The notes: a model not told the origin generated them from the letters alone. Shown: positions 25,328 to 35,451, numbered from the stretch's first letter. The stretch: 64,000 nucleotides of DNA from Paenibacillus sp. FSL R10-2782 (GCF_038592985.1 NZ_CP151951.1:2099001-2163000); one strand, 5' to 3'. Numbers and translations: made by a program.

Positions 25328-28300
25328 ATGTTTTTAAAGCGCATTGAGCTGGCGGGCTTCAAATCGTTTGCAGATAAAACGGAGATGGAATTTGTCCGCG
25401 GCATTACAGCGGTCGTCGGACCTAACGGAAGCGGAAAAAGTAATATATCCGACGGTATTCGCTGGGTGCTGGGTGAACAGAGCGCCAAATCACTGCGCGG
25501 CGGTAAAATGGAGGACATTATTTTTGCGGGTAGTGATGCTCGTAAGGCTGTTAATTACGGCGAGGTGTCGCTTACGCTGGATAATGAGGATCAGGCGTTG
25601 CCTCTTGATTTTGGCGAAGTCACGGTTACACGGCGTGTGCATCGCAGTGGAGATAGTGAATATTTCATTAACCGACAATCATGCAGACTCCGAGACATTA
25701 CTGAGCTTTTTATGGATACAGGTATTGGTAAAGAAGCTTATTCCATTATAGGACAGGGGCGCATTGAAGAGATCTTGAGCACTCGTTCCGAGGACCGCCG
25801 GGGGATTTTTGAGGAAGCGTCAGGTATCGTGAAATACAAATCACGTAAAAAAGATGCAGTTCGCAAGTTGGATGACACGGAGCAAAATTTGCTTCGTATT
25901 CATGATTTGGTCAGTGAGCTGGAGGATCAGATCGGACCGCTCAAGGAGCAATCGGAAAAGGCGATCCACTATAAGGAGCTGCGGGGTGAGCTGAAATCAA
26001 AGGAAATTTCGATGTATGTCCATCAGATTGAACAGATTCATACCTCGTGGAGCGATGCGACTTCCAAGCTGGCTTTGTTGCAGCAGGAGCAGCTACAGCT
26101 GTCTACGGTGGTGTCCCGTCATGACGCGATGCTGGAGAGTGATCGCAACGAGCTACGTCAGCTGGAGGAGCAAGTGGAACGTCTGCAAAGTGATCTGTTG
26201 CAGTACAGTGAAGCTACGGAAAAGAGCGAAGGCTACGGCGAACTGTTGAAAGAGCGCACACGCAATCTGGAGGCAAATCGGGAGCAGCTCATTTTATCAC
26301 TCAGCACGAGCGAATCACGTCATTCCGAGCGTAAAAGTGAGCTGGATCTACTAAACGAAAAACTATCTGCGTTGACCGTCGAGCTTGATGAGCTGCGTGA
26401 ACGGCTATCTGACGAAGAGGCGAAGCTGATTGGTGTCACAGGTGGAATCAGTCAGGAGCAGGAGGAAAGCCTGAAGGGCGGACTGCTGGAGCTGATGAAT
26501 CAGATGGCACAGGCACGTAACGAAATCCGTTATACCGACCAGCAGAAGGAAGCGTTAGAACGGCGGGTGACTCGTGTAAGTGACGAATCCGGTAAATGGG
26601 AAGCCCAGCAAGCTGAACTGGAACAGCGTAAAAAGGGTTTGGAAGCGGCTGTGCAGAAACTGGGTCAGGAAATCAGCAGTTTGCGTAGCGGATATATTCA
26701 GGGGAGCGAAAAATACCAGTCACTGCAAAAGCTGCTGGAAGAAAGTCAGGGCACTGTCCGCAAATGGGAGCAAAAACGAGAGGCCCAAATTTCACGGCGA
26801 GATACGATGAAGGAAATGCAGGATGACTTCGACGGCTTTATGCTGGGTGTTAAAGAAGTATTGAAAGCGGCCCGTAAAGAAACCCTACATGGTGTGCATG
26901 GGGCCGTAGCAGAGCTGATCCGTGTACCTGAGCATCTGGAGCAGGCGATGGAAACGGCTCTAGGTGCCTCGGTGCAGCATATCGTGATGGAAAATGAATC
27001 GGTGTCCAGACAGGCGATCAGCTTTTTGAAGCAACGTCAGCTGGGCAGAGCGACATTTTTGCCTATGGATGTTATCCGTCCGCGTCAAATTGGGGCGGGT
27101 GAACGCCAAATCGTGGAAGGGGCCGAGGGTTTTGTCGGAATCGGTGCGGATCTTGTTCAGTATGATGAACGGTATGCTGGCATTGTAGGCAGCCTTCTGG
27201 GAAATGTGGTTATTGCCCGTACGCTGGAAGATGCGAACCGTATTGCGGCTCGTTGTCAATATAGATATCGCGTCGTGACGCTGGAAGGCGATGTTGTCAA
27301 TGCAGGTGGTTCCATGACAGGTGGTAGCCAATTCAAGAAAAATGCCAACCTGCTTGGACGTAAACGTCAGTTGGATCAGCTGGATCAGGATATTATCGAT
27401 ACGGAGCAACAAATTGCAAGGCTGCGTCAGAGCACGGTAGATATAAAACGTCAGTTGGAAGAGACACAGACCCGTTTGGACGAGCTGCGTCAGGGCGGCG
27501 ATGTGAAGCGCGGCGAAGAGCAGCAGGCAGCAATGGAGCTCAAGCAATTGGAGCATGAGCTTCGTCATGTTCTGGAGCAGGTGGCTGCATCTGGCCAGGA
27601 GAAGAAGGGCTTTGATCAGGAGATCAAGGAGTTGGAAGCTTCCCGTGAAGAGGCGTTGCTGAAATTAGCTGCGTTGGAGGAAGAAGAGAAGAAAACCCAC
27701 CAGGCTATCCATGCCGCTGAATTTGCCCGTAAGGCTAACGAATCTGCCAAAGAGCAGCTACAGGGAGAGCTTACGAATCTCAAGGTAAGAGAAGGAAAGC
27801 TGGATCAGGAGCGTTTTTCACTGGAAGAGCAACTGCGTAGATTACGGGGCGATTATGATACCCTTGGCAAGGATTCGAGACAGAACAAGACCTTACTTGC
27901 TTCCATCGAAGCTGATCTGCTGACCAATGAGCAGGAAAGCGTGAAGCAAATTGAAAATCTCAATCAATATCGGCTTAAAAAGGCAGAGGCTTCGCAGCAA
28001 TTGGAATTTAAGCGTGCTGCACGCAACAGCTTGTCCAAAAAGCTGGAAGTGGCCGAAAACGAGACGAAAGAGCAGCGTATTCAGCTCAAGTCGGTCGAGG
28101 AACAGCTCCGTCAGACCGAAATCGGAGTGAATCGGCTTGATGTAGAGCTGGAGAATGTCCTGAAAAAATTAAGTGATGACTATGAACTGAGCTATGAGCT
28201 GGCCAAGCAGCGTTATCCGATACCGGAAGATATCGAAGGTACGCAGGCTGAGGTACAAAGGCTCAAACGCGGTATATCTGCGCTGGGTGAAGTAAACCTG

Positions 28301-28897
28301 GGGGCCATTGAGGAATACCAGCGCGTGCATGAGCGTTATACGTTTCTGGATGAGCAGAAGTCTGATCTTGTGGAAGCCAAGACAACACTCTATCAGGTTA
28401 TTCGTGAAATGGACGATGAAATGTCCAAACGCTTCAAAGCCACGTTCGATGCCATCCGGCGCGAATTTGGTACGGTGTTCTCCAAGCTGTTCGGGGGCGG
28501 ACGTGCTGATCTGGTGCTCATTGACCCGGAACGCATGCTAGAGACGGGAATTGATATTGTGGCTCAACCGCCAGGCAAAAAGCTGCAAAACCTGCAACTA
28601 CTGTCAGGAGGCGAGCGGGCGTTAACGGCGATGGCGCTATTGTTTGCCATTTTACATGTCAAGCCTGTCCCATTCTGTGTGCTGGATGAAGTGGAGGCCG
28701 CTCTGGATGAAGCTAATGTGGTGCGTTTTGCCCAATATTTACGAGAGTTCTCCGAGCAGACGCAGTTCATTGTAGTTACACATCGCAAGGGAACGATGGA
28801 GGAAGCTGATGTGCTATATGGGGTTACGATGGAGGAAGGCGGAGTTTCCAAGCTCGTATCCGTCAAGCTGGACAACGATGAAGCCGAGATTGCCTGA
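25328..28897 (+). CDS. smc: Chromosome condensation ATPase SMC
   Basis: SMC with ScpA and ScpB organises and segregates the chromosome. The 1189-residue protein has an N-terminal ATPase half (Walker A GPNGSGKS at 31-38, Q-loop and GEQSAKSLRGG after it). Two long coiled coils flank a hinge around residues 515-645, with glycine-rich VNAGGSMTGGS near its end. The C-terminal half carries LSGGERALTAMALLF and the Walker B VLDEVEAALDEAN. The ATG at 25328 has GAGGTGA upstream. ftsY follows after 38 bp. Confidence 0.97.
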   Translation: MFLKRIELAGFKSFADKTEMEFVRGITAVVGPNGSGKSNISDGIRWVLGEQSAKSLRGGKMEDIIFAGSDARKAVNYGEVSLTLDNEDQALPLDFGEVTVTRRVHRSGDSEYFINRQSCRLRDITELFMDTGIGKEAYSIIGQGRIEEILSTRSEDRRGIFEEASGIVKYKSRKKDAVRKLDDTEQNLLRIHDLVSELEDQIGPLKEQSEKAIHYKELRGELKSKEISMYVHQIEQIHTSWSDATSKLALLQQEQLQLSTVVSRHDAMLESDRNELRQLEEQVERLQSDLLQYSEATEKSEGYGELLKERTRNLEANREQLILSLSTSESRHSERKSELDLLNEKLSALTVELDELRERLSDEEAKLIGVTGGISQEQEESLKGGLLELMNQMAQARNEIRYTDQQKEALERRVTRVSDESGKWEAQQAELEQRKKGLEAAVQKLGQEISSLRSGYIQGSEKYQSLQKLLEESQGTVRKWEQKREAQISRRDTMKEMQDDFDGFMLGVKEVLKAARKETLHGVHGAVAELIRVPEHLEQAMETALGASVQHIVMENESVSRQAISFLKQRQLGRATFLPMDVIRPRQIGAGERQIVEGAEGFVGIGADLVQYDERYAGIVGSLLGNVVIARTLEDANRIAARCQYRYRVVTLEGDVVNAGGSMTGGSQFKKNANLLGRKRQLDQLDQDIIDTEQQIARLRQSTVDIKRQLEETQTRLDELRQGGDVKRGEEQQAAMELKQLEHELRHVLEQVAASGQEKKGFDQEIKELEASREEALLKLAALEEEEKKTHQAIHAAEFARKANESAKEQLQGELTNLKVREGKLDQERFSLEEQLRRLRGDYDTLGKDSRQNKTLLASIEADLLTNEQESVKQIENLNQYRLKKAEASQQLEFKRAARNSLSKKLEVAENETKEQRIQLKSVEEQLRQTEIGVNRLDVELENVLKKLSDDYELSYELAKQRYPIPEDIEGTQAEVQRLKRGISALGEVNLGAIEEYQRVHERYTFLDEQKSDLVEAKTTLYQVIREMDDEMSKRFKATFDAIRREFGTVFSKLFGGGRADLVLIDPERMLETGIDIVAQPPGKKLQNLQLLSGGERALTAMALLFAILHVKPVPFCVLDEVEAALDEANVVRFAQYLREFSEQTQFIVVTHRKGTMEEADVLYGVTMEEGGVSKLVSVKLDNDEAEIA

Positions 28898-28935
28898 CAT
28901 AAAATAACATACTTTCAGATCAACGGAGGGAACCT

Positions 28936-29952
28936 ATGAGTTTCTTTAGGAAATTGAAGGAAAGCATTGCAAGCAAAACCGAGTCCGTCACCAAACAGTT
29001 CAAGGACGGTCTGGAAAAAACACGCAAAGGGTTTGTTGAAAAGGTATCGGATCTGATGATTCGCCGCAAGAAGATTGATGAGGAGTTTTATGAGGAGCTG
29101 GAAGAGATTCTGATTGGTGCCGATGTTGGCGTCAACACAGTTATGAACCTCATTGAAGACCTTCGGGTAGAAGTGAAAAAACGCAAAATCGAGGATGCAT
29201 CCGAGCTACAGCCTGTATTATCGGAAAAGCTGTCTGAGCTACTGCGGGGCAATGACAACAGCCAACTCCAGATGAGCTCTGACGGGATTACGGTTATCCT
29301 GTTTGTTGGCGTCAACGGTGTTGGCAAAACAACTACCATTGGTAAGCTGGCCCATCGCTTTAAACAAGAGGGTAAAAAAGTGCTGCTGGCTGCCGGGGAT
29401 ACGTTCCGTGCTGGCGCAATTGAGCAGCTGGAGGTATGGGGTGAACGGGCTGGTGTAGAGGTCATTAAGCAGCAATCCGGCTCTGATCCAGCCGCGGTTA
29501 TGTTTGATGCGGTACAGGCTGCCAAGCAGCGTCAGGTGGATGTGCTACTGTGTGATACCGCAGGACGTCTCCAGAATAAAAGCAATCTGATGGAGGAGCT
29601 GAACAAGATTTTCCGCGTGATCCAGCGCGAAATTCCAGATGCTCCTCATGAAGTATTGCTGGTACTTGATGCGACGACTGGACAAAATGCGCTCAATCAA
29701 GCCAAAATGTTTGGTGAGAAAAGCGGCGTAACCGGGCTGGTACTGACGAAGCTGGATGGTACAGCGAAGGGCGGCATTGTCGTGGCGATTCGCCAAGAGC
29801 TGAATTTGCCGGTGAAGCTGGTGGGATTGGGTGAAAAAGTGAATGATCTCCAGCCATTTGATTCCGAGCAATTCGTTCACGCGTTGTTCGCTGGTTTGAT
29901 TCAGGAAGAAGGCATAGATGAAACCGCTCCGGGTGAGGAAGAACAGGCTTAA
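28936..29952 (+). CDS. ftsY: Signal recognition particle receptor FtsY
   Basis: FtsY docks the SRP-ribosome complex at the membrane. It has the NG domain: helical N part, GTPase Walker A GVNGVGKT at 125-132, DTAGR, and TKLDGTAKGG. The acidic A domain of enterobacterial FtsY is absent, as usual in Gram-positives; the N-terminus instead is basic and amphipathic. CGGAGGGA precedes the ATG. It is co-transcribed with smc. Confidence 0.97.
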   Translation: MSFFRKLKESIASKTESVTKQFKDGLEKTRKGFVEKVSDLMIRRKKIDEEFYEELEEILIGADVGVNTVMNLIEDLRVEVKKRKIEDASELQPVLSEKLSELLRGNDNSQLQMSSDGITVILFVGVNGVGKTTTIGKLAHRFKQEGKKVLLAAGDTFRAGAIEQLEVWGERAGVEVIKQQSGSDPAAVMFDAVQAAKQRQVDVLLCDTAGRLQNKSNLMEELNKIFRVIQREIPDAPHEVLLVLDATTGQNALNQAKMFGEKSGVTGLVLTKLDGTAKGGIVVAIRQELNLPVKLVGLGEKVNDLQPFDSEQFVHALFAGLIQEEGIDETAPGEEEQA

Positions 29953-30137
29953 TCAGATTTGTTGTAAGGTTGGACAAGGCTTTTTTGATCTTAAGACCTG
30001 TCAGGTCTGGGGCTAAGTATGATCCGGTTGATGCGTGAGATCACAGGGATGTATAATGAAAGAAAAGGATCTGTCGGCGCCGGATATGAATTTTTTGGAT
30101 GTAAAAAATATTTCACAGGAAGCCGGGTGAAGAACCA

Positions 30138-30788
30138 ATGGCGAACACCTATACTTATTCCCGCCGGGAAGAAATAGCCAATGCGATCACACATGGAATT
30201 GGAGCCGTTTTAAGTGTGGCAGCACTTGTGCTGCTCATTGTTTTTGCAAGCTTGAAAGGGACCACTTGGCATGTCGTCAGTTTCACGATTTACGGAATTA
30301 CGATGCTGCTGTTATACACCAACTCCACGTTGCTTCATAGTCTGCGCGAAGGAAAATTGAAGGATTTGTTCGAAATATTCGATCATTCTTGCATTTACCT
30401 GTTCATTGCAGGCAGCTACACCCCGTTTATGCTGGTTGCACTGCGCGGGACTTTGGGCTGGACGCTGTTTGGCGTTATTTGGGGAATCGCCCTGTTGGGT
30501 GTGCTGTTCAAGGCATTCTTCACCAAGCGTTTCCTGTTCATGTCTACTGTGTTTTACATCGTGATGGGCTGGCTCATCATCATTGCCTGGAACCCGCTGG
30601 TGGCAACTGTTCCCGCCGGAGGCATGACGCTATTGTTCGTGGGTGGTCTAATGTATACATTGGGCACAATCTTCTATGTGTGGCGGGCGTTTCCGTATCA
30701 TCACGCAATCTGGCATCTGTTTGTTCTGGCAGGCAGCATACTTCATTTTCTGGCTGTACTGCTGTACCTTACTCCGGTAAGAGTTTAA
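30138..30788 (+). CDS. trhA: Hemolysin III family (TrhA/YqfA) membrane protein
   Basis: A 216-residue protein with seven hydrophobic segments and the PAQR/hemolysin III motifs: EEIANAITHGIGAVLS at the N-terminus, STLLHSL, FDHSCIYLFIAGSYTPF, and AIWHLFVLAGSILHF at the C-terminus with the conserved histidines. Bacterial members affect membrane energetics and fluidity; hydrolase activity is suspected from the metal-binding residues. The start ATG has only a modest GGTGAAGA site. It is an insertion between the two SRP gene clusters relative to Bacillus and ends in a terminator. Confidence 0.85.
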   Translation: MANTYTYSRREEIANAITHGIGAVLSVAALVLLIVFASLKGTTWHVVSFTIYGITMLLLYTNSTLLHSLREGKLKDLFEIFDHSCIYLFIAGSYTPFMLVALRGTLGWTLFGVIWGIALLGVLFKAFFTKRFLFMSTVFYIVMGWLIIIAWNPLVATVPAGGMTLLFVGGLMYTLGTIFYVWRAFPYHHAIWHLFVLAGSILHFLAVLLYLTPVRV

Positions 30789-30802
30789 ACCCTAGTAGGC
30801 AA

Positions 30803-30851
30803 AAAACCGATTCGTACTTCCGTTTAAGGGCAGTGGATCGGCTTTTTTTTG
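30803..30851 (+). terminator. Terminator after the hemolysin III gene
   Basis: CCGATTCGT pairs, with wobbles, to GTGGATCGG across a loop and is followed by CTTTTTTTT. Confidence 0.75.
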
Positions 30852-30954
30852 GTTGACAAGGGATACCGCTTGACATCTTCTTTTCTTTTATGTATGATAA
30901 GGATCGTTGAAAAGAACTGTAAAGTGTTTTTCCTTGACGATGGAGGTATATGCG

Positions 30955-31323
30955 ATGAGTCAGGAGAATCGGCTGGAAAAGACAAACCGGATTAACCGAC
31001 TGTTTGACTTTTATGAACCTCTGCTTACGGAGAAGCAACAGATGTTTTTGAAATATTACTTCCATGACGATTTTTCTCTGGGAGAAATTGCTTCGGAATT
31101 TGAAATTAGCCGTCAGGCCGTGTATGAGCATATTAAACGTGCCGAGCAGGTGCTGGAAATGTATGAGGAAAAGCTCGGATTGCTCCATAAACACGAGCGC
31201 AGAAGCCGAGACCTGGAAGAACTAAATACGGCGTTGTATGAGACCTTCGGTAAAATCGGTGAACCCGATGAAGGCACTTTGCAACATATTCATCAAATTG
31301 TAAATCGCCTGCAGGAATTGTAG
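30955..31323 (+). CDS. ylxM: YlxM (UPF0122), SRP-associated HTH protein
   Basis: The 122-residue protein is the usual partner encoded just before ffh. It has a sigma-70-region-4-like HTH (EIASEFEISRQAVYEHIKRAE around residues 36-56). YlxM stimulates SRP GTPase activity in streptococci. I start at ATG 30955 behind TGGAGGTA. It lies 52 bp before ffh in the same operon. Confidence 0.92.
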   Translation: MSQENRLEKTNRINRLFDFYEPLLTEKQQMFLKYYFHDDFSLGEIASEFEISRQAVYEHIKRAEQVLEMYEEKLGLLHKHERRSRDLEELNTALYETFGKIGEPDEGTLQHIHQIVNRLQEL

Positions 31324-31375
31324 GTCATATAGATTAGTGAATAAACAACCCTGGTAGACAAGGAGGTGCGAAAAC

Positions 31376-32752
31376 ATGGCATTTGAAGGATTATCGACCC
31401 GCTTGCAAAATGTATTTAGCAAACTGCGCGGCAAAGGAAAAGTGTCTGAGGATGATGTAGCTCAGGCGATGCGCGAAGTACGATTAGCTTTGCTGGAGGC
31501 GGACGTTAACTTCAAGGTTGTAAAGGACTTTATTGCCAAGGTGAAGGAGAAATCCGTTGGCAAGGAAGTGATGGACAGCTTTACACCAGGTATGGTAATC
31601 ATCGACATCGTGAACAAGGAACTGACCGAGTTGATGGGTGGCAGTCAAGCCAAGCTTGCCAAGGCAAACAAACCGCCTACGGTCATTATGATGGTGGGTC
31701 TCCAGGGCGCAGGTAAGACGACGACATCCGGTAAGCTGGCGAAGTTGCTGCAAAAGCAAAATCATCGCCCATTGCTTGTAGCTGGTGATATATATAGACC
31801 GGCTGCGATCAAGCAGCTACAGGTACTTGGTGAGCAGATCAACGCTCCTGTATTTACGCTTGGTGATCAGACAAGCCCGGTGGAGATTGCAAAGCAGGGC
31901 TTACAGCATGCCAAGGATAACGGTAATGACTACGTTATTATAGATACTGCCGGTCGTCTTCACGTGGATGAAGAGCTAATGGAAGAGTTGCGCCAGATTC
32001 ATGCGAATGTGAATCCTGACGAAGTTCTGCTGGTTGTTGACAGCATGACAGGTCAGGATGCGGTAAACGTCGCGGAGCACTTTAACACTAGCTTGGAGTT
32101 AACAGGGGTTGTACTAACGAAGCTGGACGGCGATACCCGCGGTGGTGCGGCCTTGTCGGTTAAGGCTGTGACCGGATGCCCGATCAAGTTCGCTTCATTG
32201 GGTGAAAAGCTGGATGCGATGGAGCCGTTTCATCCGGAACGAATGGCTTCACGGATTTTGGGTATGGGCGACATGTTGTCCCTGATTGAAAAAGCGCAAT
32301 CCAATATCGACGCTGATAAGGCGAAGGAAATGGAACGGAAAATGCGCAATGCTGAATTTACCTTCGAAGATTTTCTAGAGCAGATGGATCAAGTTAAAAA
32401 GCTTGGCCCGATCGACCAGATTCTCGATATGATTCCCGGCATGGGCAACATGAAGCAAATGAAAGACGTCAAAGTGGATGACAAGCAGATGGGCCGGATT
32501 GAGGCTATCGTTCATTCCATGACCACACAAGAAAAGCAAAACCCGGACATGATTAATCATAGCCGTCGCAAACGGATTGCTGTAGGCAGTGGAACATCAC
32601 TTGCTGAGGTAAACCGCTTGATCAAGCAATTTGATGAAATGCGGCGCATGATGAAGCAATTCTCAGATATGATGGGACCCAAGGGTGGCAAAAACAAAGC
32701 CCTGAAGCAGTTGAAGGGTATGGGTAAAGGGTTGAAGTTTCCTTTCCGTTAA
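31376..32752 (+). CDS. ffh: Signal recognition particle protein Ffh
   Basis: Ffh binds signal peptides and SRP RNA and delivers ribosomes to FtsY. The NG GTPase domain has GLQGAGKT at residues 108-115, DTAGR and TKLDGDTRGG. The C-terminal M domain from about residue 300 is methionine-rich (GMGNMKQM, RRMMKQFSDMMG) and contains the RNA-binding SRRKRIAVGSGTS. AAGGAGGTG precedes the ATG. Confidence 0.98.
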   Translation: MAFEGLSTRLQNVFSKLRGKGKVSEDDVAQAMREVRLALLEADVNFKVVKDFIAKVKEKSVGKEVMDSFTPGMVIIDIVNKELTELMGGSQAKLAKANKPPTVIMMVGLQGAGKTTTSGKLAKLLQKQNHRPLLVAGDIYRPAAIKQLQVLGEQINAPVFTLGDQTSPVEIAKQGLQHAKDNGNDYVIIDTAGRLHVDEELMEELRQIHANVNPDEVLLVVDSMTGQDAVNVAEHFNTSLELTGVVLTKLDGDTRGGAALSVKAVTGCPIKFASLGEKLDAMEPFHPERMASRILGMGDMLSLIEKAQSNIDADKAKEMERKMRNAEFTFEDFLEQMDQVKKLGPIDQILDMIPGMGNMKQMKDVKVDDKQMGRIEAIVHSMTTQEKQNPDMINHSRRKRIAVGSGTSLAEVNRLIKQFDEMRRMMKQFSDMMGPKGGKNKALKQLKGMGKGLKFPFR

Positions 32753-32819
32753 GGCCAATAGGCCATTGGAATTATGGGATAACAATATACAGTCTACTTT
32801 TTGAAGGAGGTGAATTTTC

Positions 32820-33092
32820 GTGGCAGTTCGTATTCGTCTGAAACGTATGGGTGCACATAAAGCTCCTTTCTATCGCGTCGTGGTATCGGATTCCCGTTCC
32901 CCGCGTGACGGTCGTTTTATCGAAGAAATCGGTTATTACAACCCTATTACAGTACCAGCAGTTGTAAAAATTGATGAAGATAAAGCGTTGAAATGGTTGC
33001 AAGATGGTGCACAAGCATCTGATACAGTCCGCAACTTGCTTAGCAAAGCGGGCGTACTGAAAAAGTTCCATGAGCTTAAACAACAGAAATAA
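32820..33092 (+). CDS. rpsP: 30S ribosomal protein S16
   Basis: The 90-residue protein starts [19 protein letters not shown], diagnostic of S16, a small-subunit assembly protein. The start is GTG at 32820 behind AAGGAGGTGAA. It belongs to the conserved rpsP-khpA-rimM-trmD-rplS cluster. Confidence 0.98.
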   Translation: MAVRIRLKRMGAHKAPFYRVVVSDSRSPRDGRFIEEIGYYNPITVPAVVKIDEDKALKWLQDGAQASDTVRNLLSKAGVLKKFHELKQQK

Positions 33093-33115
33093 GGTGCTGA
33101 TACGGAGGGTCAACC

Positions 33116-33346
33116 ATGGAAGAATTAGTAATAATCATTGCTAAGGCTTTAGTCGATCATCCGGAAGATGTAACCGTGAAGACCTTGGAGAAGGATCGGC
33201 TTGTCGTATATGAGCTTAGCGTGCATCCTGAGGATGTAGGTAAAATCATTGGCAAGCAGGGTCGTATCGCCAAGGCGCTTCGCACTGTGGTTGCATCAGC
33301 AGCCGTTAAGATGGATAAACGGGTTACCGTAGACATCATATCTTAA
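33116..33346 (+). CDS. khpA: KH-domain RNA-binding protein KhpA
   Basis: This 76-residue protein (YlqC) is a single KH domain with the motif GKIIGKQGRIAKALRTVV. KhpA pairs with KhpB in Gram-positives and affects cell wall and division through RNA binding. CGGAGGGT precedes the ATG. It follows rpsP by 23 bp and a terminator separates it from rimM. Confidence 0.95.
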   Translation: MEELVIIIAKALVDHPEDVTVKTLEKDRLVVYELSVHPEDVGKIIGKQGRIAKALRTVVASAAVKMDKRVTVDIIS

Positions 33347-33360
33347 AGATATACGAAAGT

Positions 33361-33389
33361 GGGTTAGGATGTATGTCCTAACCCTTTTT
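33361..33389 (+). terminator. Terminator after khpA
   Basis: GGGTTAGGA and TCCTAACCC pair perfectly around a 6-base loop, followed by TTTTT. It probably attenuates expression between khpA and rimM. Confidence 0.88.
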
Positions 33390-33443
33390 CGTACATGATG
33401 AAGATGATATGGAGCGGAACCGATTACATGCAGGAGGAACACG

Positions 33444-33959
33444 ATGCAGCAATTGTTTAATGTTGGGAAAATTGTGAATACACACGGAATCCGCGGCGAG
33501 CTTAAAATATTAACGACTACTGATTTCCCGGAGGATCGTTTTGCCAAAGGCAGTGAGCTGTTAATCATTCCTGCGGATGGTAAAGCACCGATCCCTGTAA
33601 CTATTGAAACAGCACGTTTTCAAAAAAATATGGTTGTAGCCAAATTTAAGGAATATCACAACATCAATGATGTTGAAAAGTATAAAGGCAGCTTATTGAA
33701 GGTATCCGCTGAACGGCTAGGCGAACTAGAGGAAAATGAGTTCTATTTTCATGAAGTTGTTGGCCTGGAAGTAGTGACAGAAGACGGAGAAAAGCTTGGT
33801 GTAGTGAAAGAGATTTTGACACCAGGAGCGAACGATGTATGGGTAGTCACAATGCCCGATGGCAAGGAACTGCTATTGCCGTATATAGAAGATGTCATTT
33901 TGGATGTAAATGTGCCTGAAAAACGGGTTACGGTACGGTTGATGGAAGGACTGCTGTAA
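33444..33959 (+). CDS. rimM: Ribosome maturation factor RimM
   Basis: RimM assists 30S maturation by binding S19. The 171-residue protein has the N-terminal beta barrel ([16 protein letters not shown]) and the C-terminal PRC-barrel ([19 protein letters not shown]). AGGAGGAA precedes the ATG. Its stop overlaps the trmD start as TAATG. Confidence 0.97.
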   Translation: MQQLFNVGKIVNTHGIRGELKILTTTDFPEDRFAKGSELLIIPADGKAPIPVTIETARFQKNMVVAKFKEYHNINDVEKYKGSLLKVSAERLGELEENEFYFHEVVGLEVVTEDGEKLGVVKEILTPGANDVWVVTMPDGKELLLPYIEDVILDVNVPEKRVTVRLMEGLL

Positions 33960-34762
33960 TGCGAGTGGATGTGCTAACCCTGTTTCCTGAAATGTTTGAT
34001 GGTGTATTTAATGCAAGCATTCTGGGAAAAGCAAGGGATAAGGGAATCATATCGCTGCAAGCGGTTAATTTCCGCCAATATGCCGGGAACAAGCACGGTC
34101 AAGTGGATGATACACCCTATGGCGGCGGGGGCGGGATGGTATTGAAGCCTGACCCGATTTTCGCTGCGGTGGAGGCGCTACTGGATGAAGCAGAGCGTCC
34201 AACCATATTAGGGAACACAGACGAAGTTGTTCAAGGTGAAGAGGCCGAATCGAGTGCAGGTATGAAAGCTCCGCGTATTATTTTGATGTGTCCGCAAGGT
34301 GAGACTTTTACGCAAAAGAAAGCGGAGGAGCTTGCTACAGAGGAGCATCTTATTTTTATATGCGGGCATTATGAGGGCTATGATGAGCGTATTCGCGAGC
34401 ATTTGGTGACGGATGAACTTTCTATCGGAGATTATGTGTTGACTGGTGGGGAACTGCCCGCCATGGTCGTTATAGATAGTGTGGCACGATTGCTGCCTGG
34501 AGTGCTGGGCAATGAAACGAGTGCGATAACGGACTCTTTTAGTACGGGTCTGCTGGAGTACCCGCATTATACGAGACCTGCTGAGTTTCGGGGCTGGAAG
34601 GTACCAGAGGTGCTGTTGTCAGGACATCACGTTAATATTGATGTCTGGAGACGACAGGAGGCGCTGCGTCGTACGTTGGAACGTCGACCGGACCTGCTGG
34701 AGCAGGCTGAATTGACAGGCAAGGAACGAATATGGATAGAAGAACAGCGCAAGATGGATTGA
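33959..34762 (+). CDS. trmD: tRNA (guanine37-N1)-methyltransferase
   Basis: TrmD methylates G37 next to the anticodon, preventing frameshifts. The trefoil-knot SAM site is visible in [15 protein letters not shown], and the active-site loop in [12 protein letters not shown]. The protein is 267 residues, about 24 longer than the Bacillus enzyme as I recall it. The extra length is an acidic loop around residues 76-100 before RIILMCPQG. It starts within the rimM stop. Confidence 0.96.
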   Translation: MRVDVLTLFPEMFDGVFNASILGKARDKGIISLQAVNFRQYAGNKHGQVDDTPYGGGGGMVLKPDPIFAAVEALLDEAERPTILGNTDEVVQGEEAESSAGMKAPRIILMCPQGETFTQKKAEELATEEHLIFICGHYEGYDERIREHLVTDELSIGDYVLTGGELPAMVVIDSVARLLPGVLGNETSAITDSFSTGLLEYPHYTRPAEFRGWKVPEVLLSGHHVNIDVWRRQEALRRTLERRPDLLEQAELTGKERIWIEEQRKMD

Positions 34763-34874
34763 TCATGGGAGATTGTAATGATCGTTTTAACAATGAGTGG
34801 ATTTGAAAGAGGAGCCGACCTGTTTTATAATGTAATTAATTAAATATAATGTTTGGTCAAATCCCTTTTTCTTG

Positions 34875-34903
34875 TTGCAATGCGGTATCCTCCATGATAC
34901 AAT
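34875..34903 (+). promoter_or_regulatory. Probable sigma-A promoter for rplS
   Basis: TTGCAA (34875-34880) and TACAAT (34898-34903) are separated by 17 bp. The predicted transcript would have a leader of about 95 nt before rplS. Confidence 0.6.
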
Positions 34904-34909
34904 ACATCT

Positions 34910-35005
34910 GTTGTGTGTAATACGGTGGTCCTCTGTGGATGATGAAGGAAACGGATGTGTTTCCAGAAGATGCATGAACACCTGTACGGAAGGAGGGAGT
35001 CATAG
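34910..35005 (+). promoter_or_regulatory. Leader of rplS, possible L19 autoregulatory element
   Basis: The leader ends in GATGCATGAACACCTGTACGG just before the AAGGAGGGAG site. Bacillota often carry an L19 leader motif in this position. I base this on position and a remembered resemblance only. Confidence 0.35.
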
Positions 35006-35350
35006 ATGAATATCGTCCAAGCGATCACTGAAGAACAACTGCGTAAAGATTTGCCTAACTTTCGTCCTGGTGACACTTTGAAAGTGCACGTGAAAGTTAT
35101 TGAGGGAACTCGTGAGCGTATCCAGTTGTTTGAAGGTGTTGTAATTAAACGCCGTGGTGGTGGAATCAGTGAGACTTTTACAGTTCGTAAAATTTCTTAC
35201 GGTGTAGGTGTGGAAAGAACTTTCCCGCTTCATTCCCCAAAAATCGATAAAATCGACGTGGCTCGCCGTGGTAAAGTGCGTCGTGCGAAGCTTTATTATC
35301 TTCGTGAACTGCGCGGTAAAGCAGCGAGAATTAAAGAAATTCGTCGTTAA
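35006..35350 (+). CDS. rplS: 50S ribosomal protein L19
   Basis: The 114-residue protein matches L19, a large-subunit protein at the 30S-50S interface: [16 protein letters not shown], the [17 protein letters not shown] segment and the basic C-terminus [25 protein letters not shown] precedes the ATG. It has its own promoter and a strong terminator. Confidence 0.98.
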   Translation: MNIVQAITEEQLRKDLPNFRPGDTLKVHVKVIEGTRERIQLFEGVVIKRRGGGISETFTVRKISYGVGVERTFPLHSPKIDKIDVARRGKVRRAKLYYLRELRGKAARIKEIRR

Positions 35351-35362
35351 TACAACGAATAA

Positions 35363-35398
35363 CGAAAGGGGCTTGATTACAAGCTCCTTTCGTTTTTT
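35363..35398 (+). terminator. Terminator after rplS
   Basis: CGAAAGGGGCTT and AAGCTCCTTTCG pair around a short loop, followed by TTTTTT. Confidence 0.92.
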
Positions 35399-35451
35399 CT
35401 ACGTACATAGGGAACTGTGGATTATTGACCGTAAAGAGAGGACAGTGAGCT

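Noticed and set aside
26960..27568. Leftward open frame inside smc
   Set aside because: Shadow of the smc hinge and coiled-coil codons; no start signals and no recognisable domain.
29994..30008. Palindrome AGACCTGTCAGGTCT after ftsY
   Set aside because: Perfect but short, not followed by T, and without a related copy nearby; not enough to call an operator or terminator.
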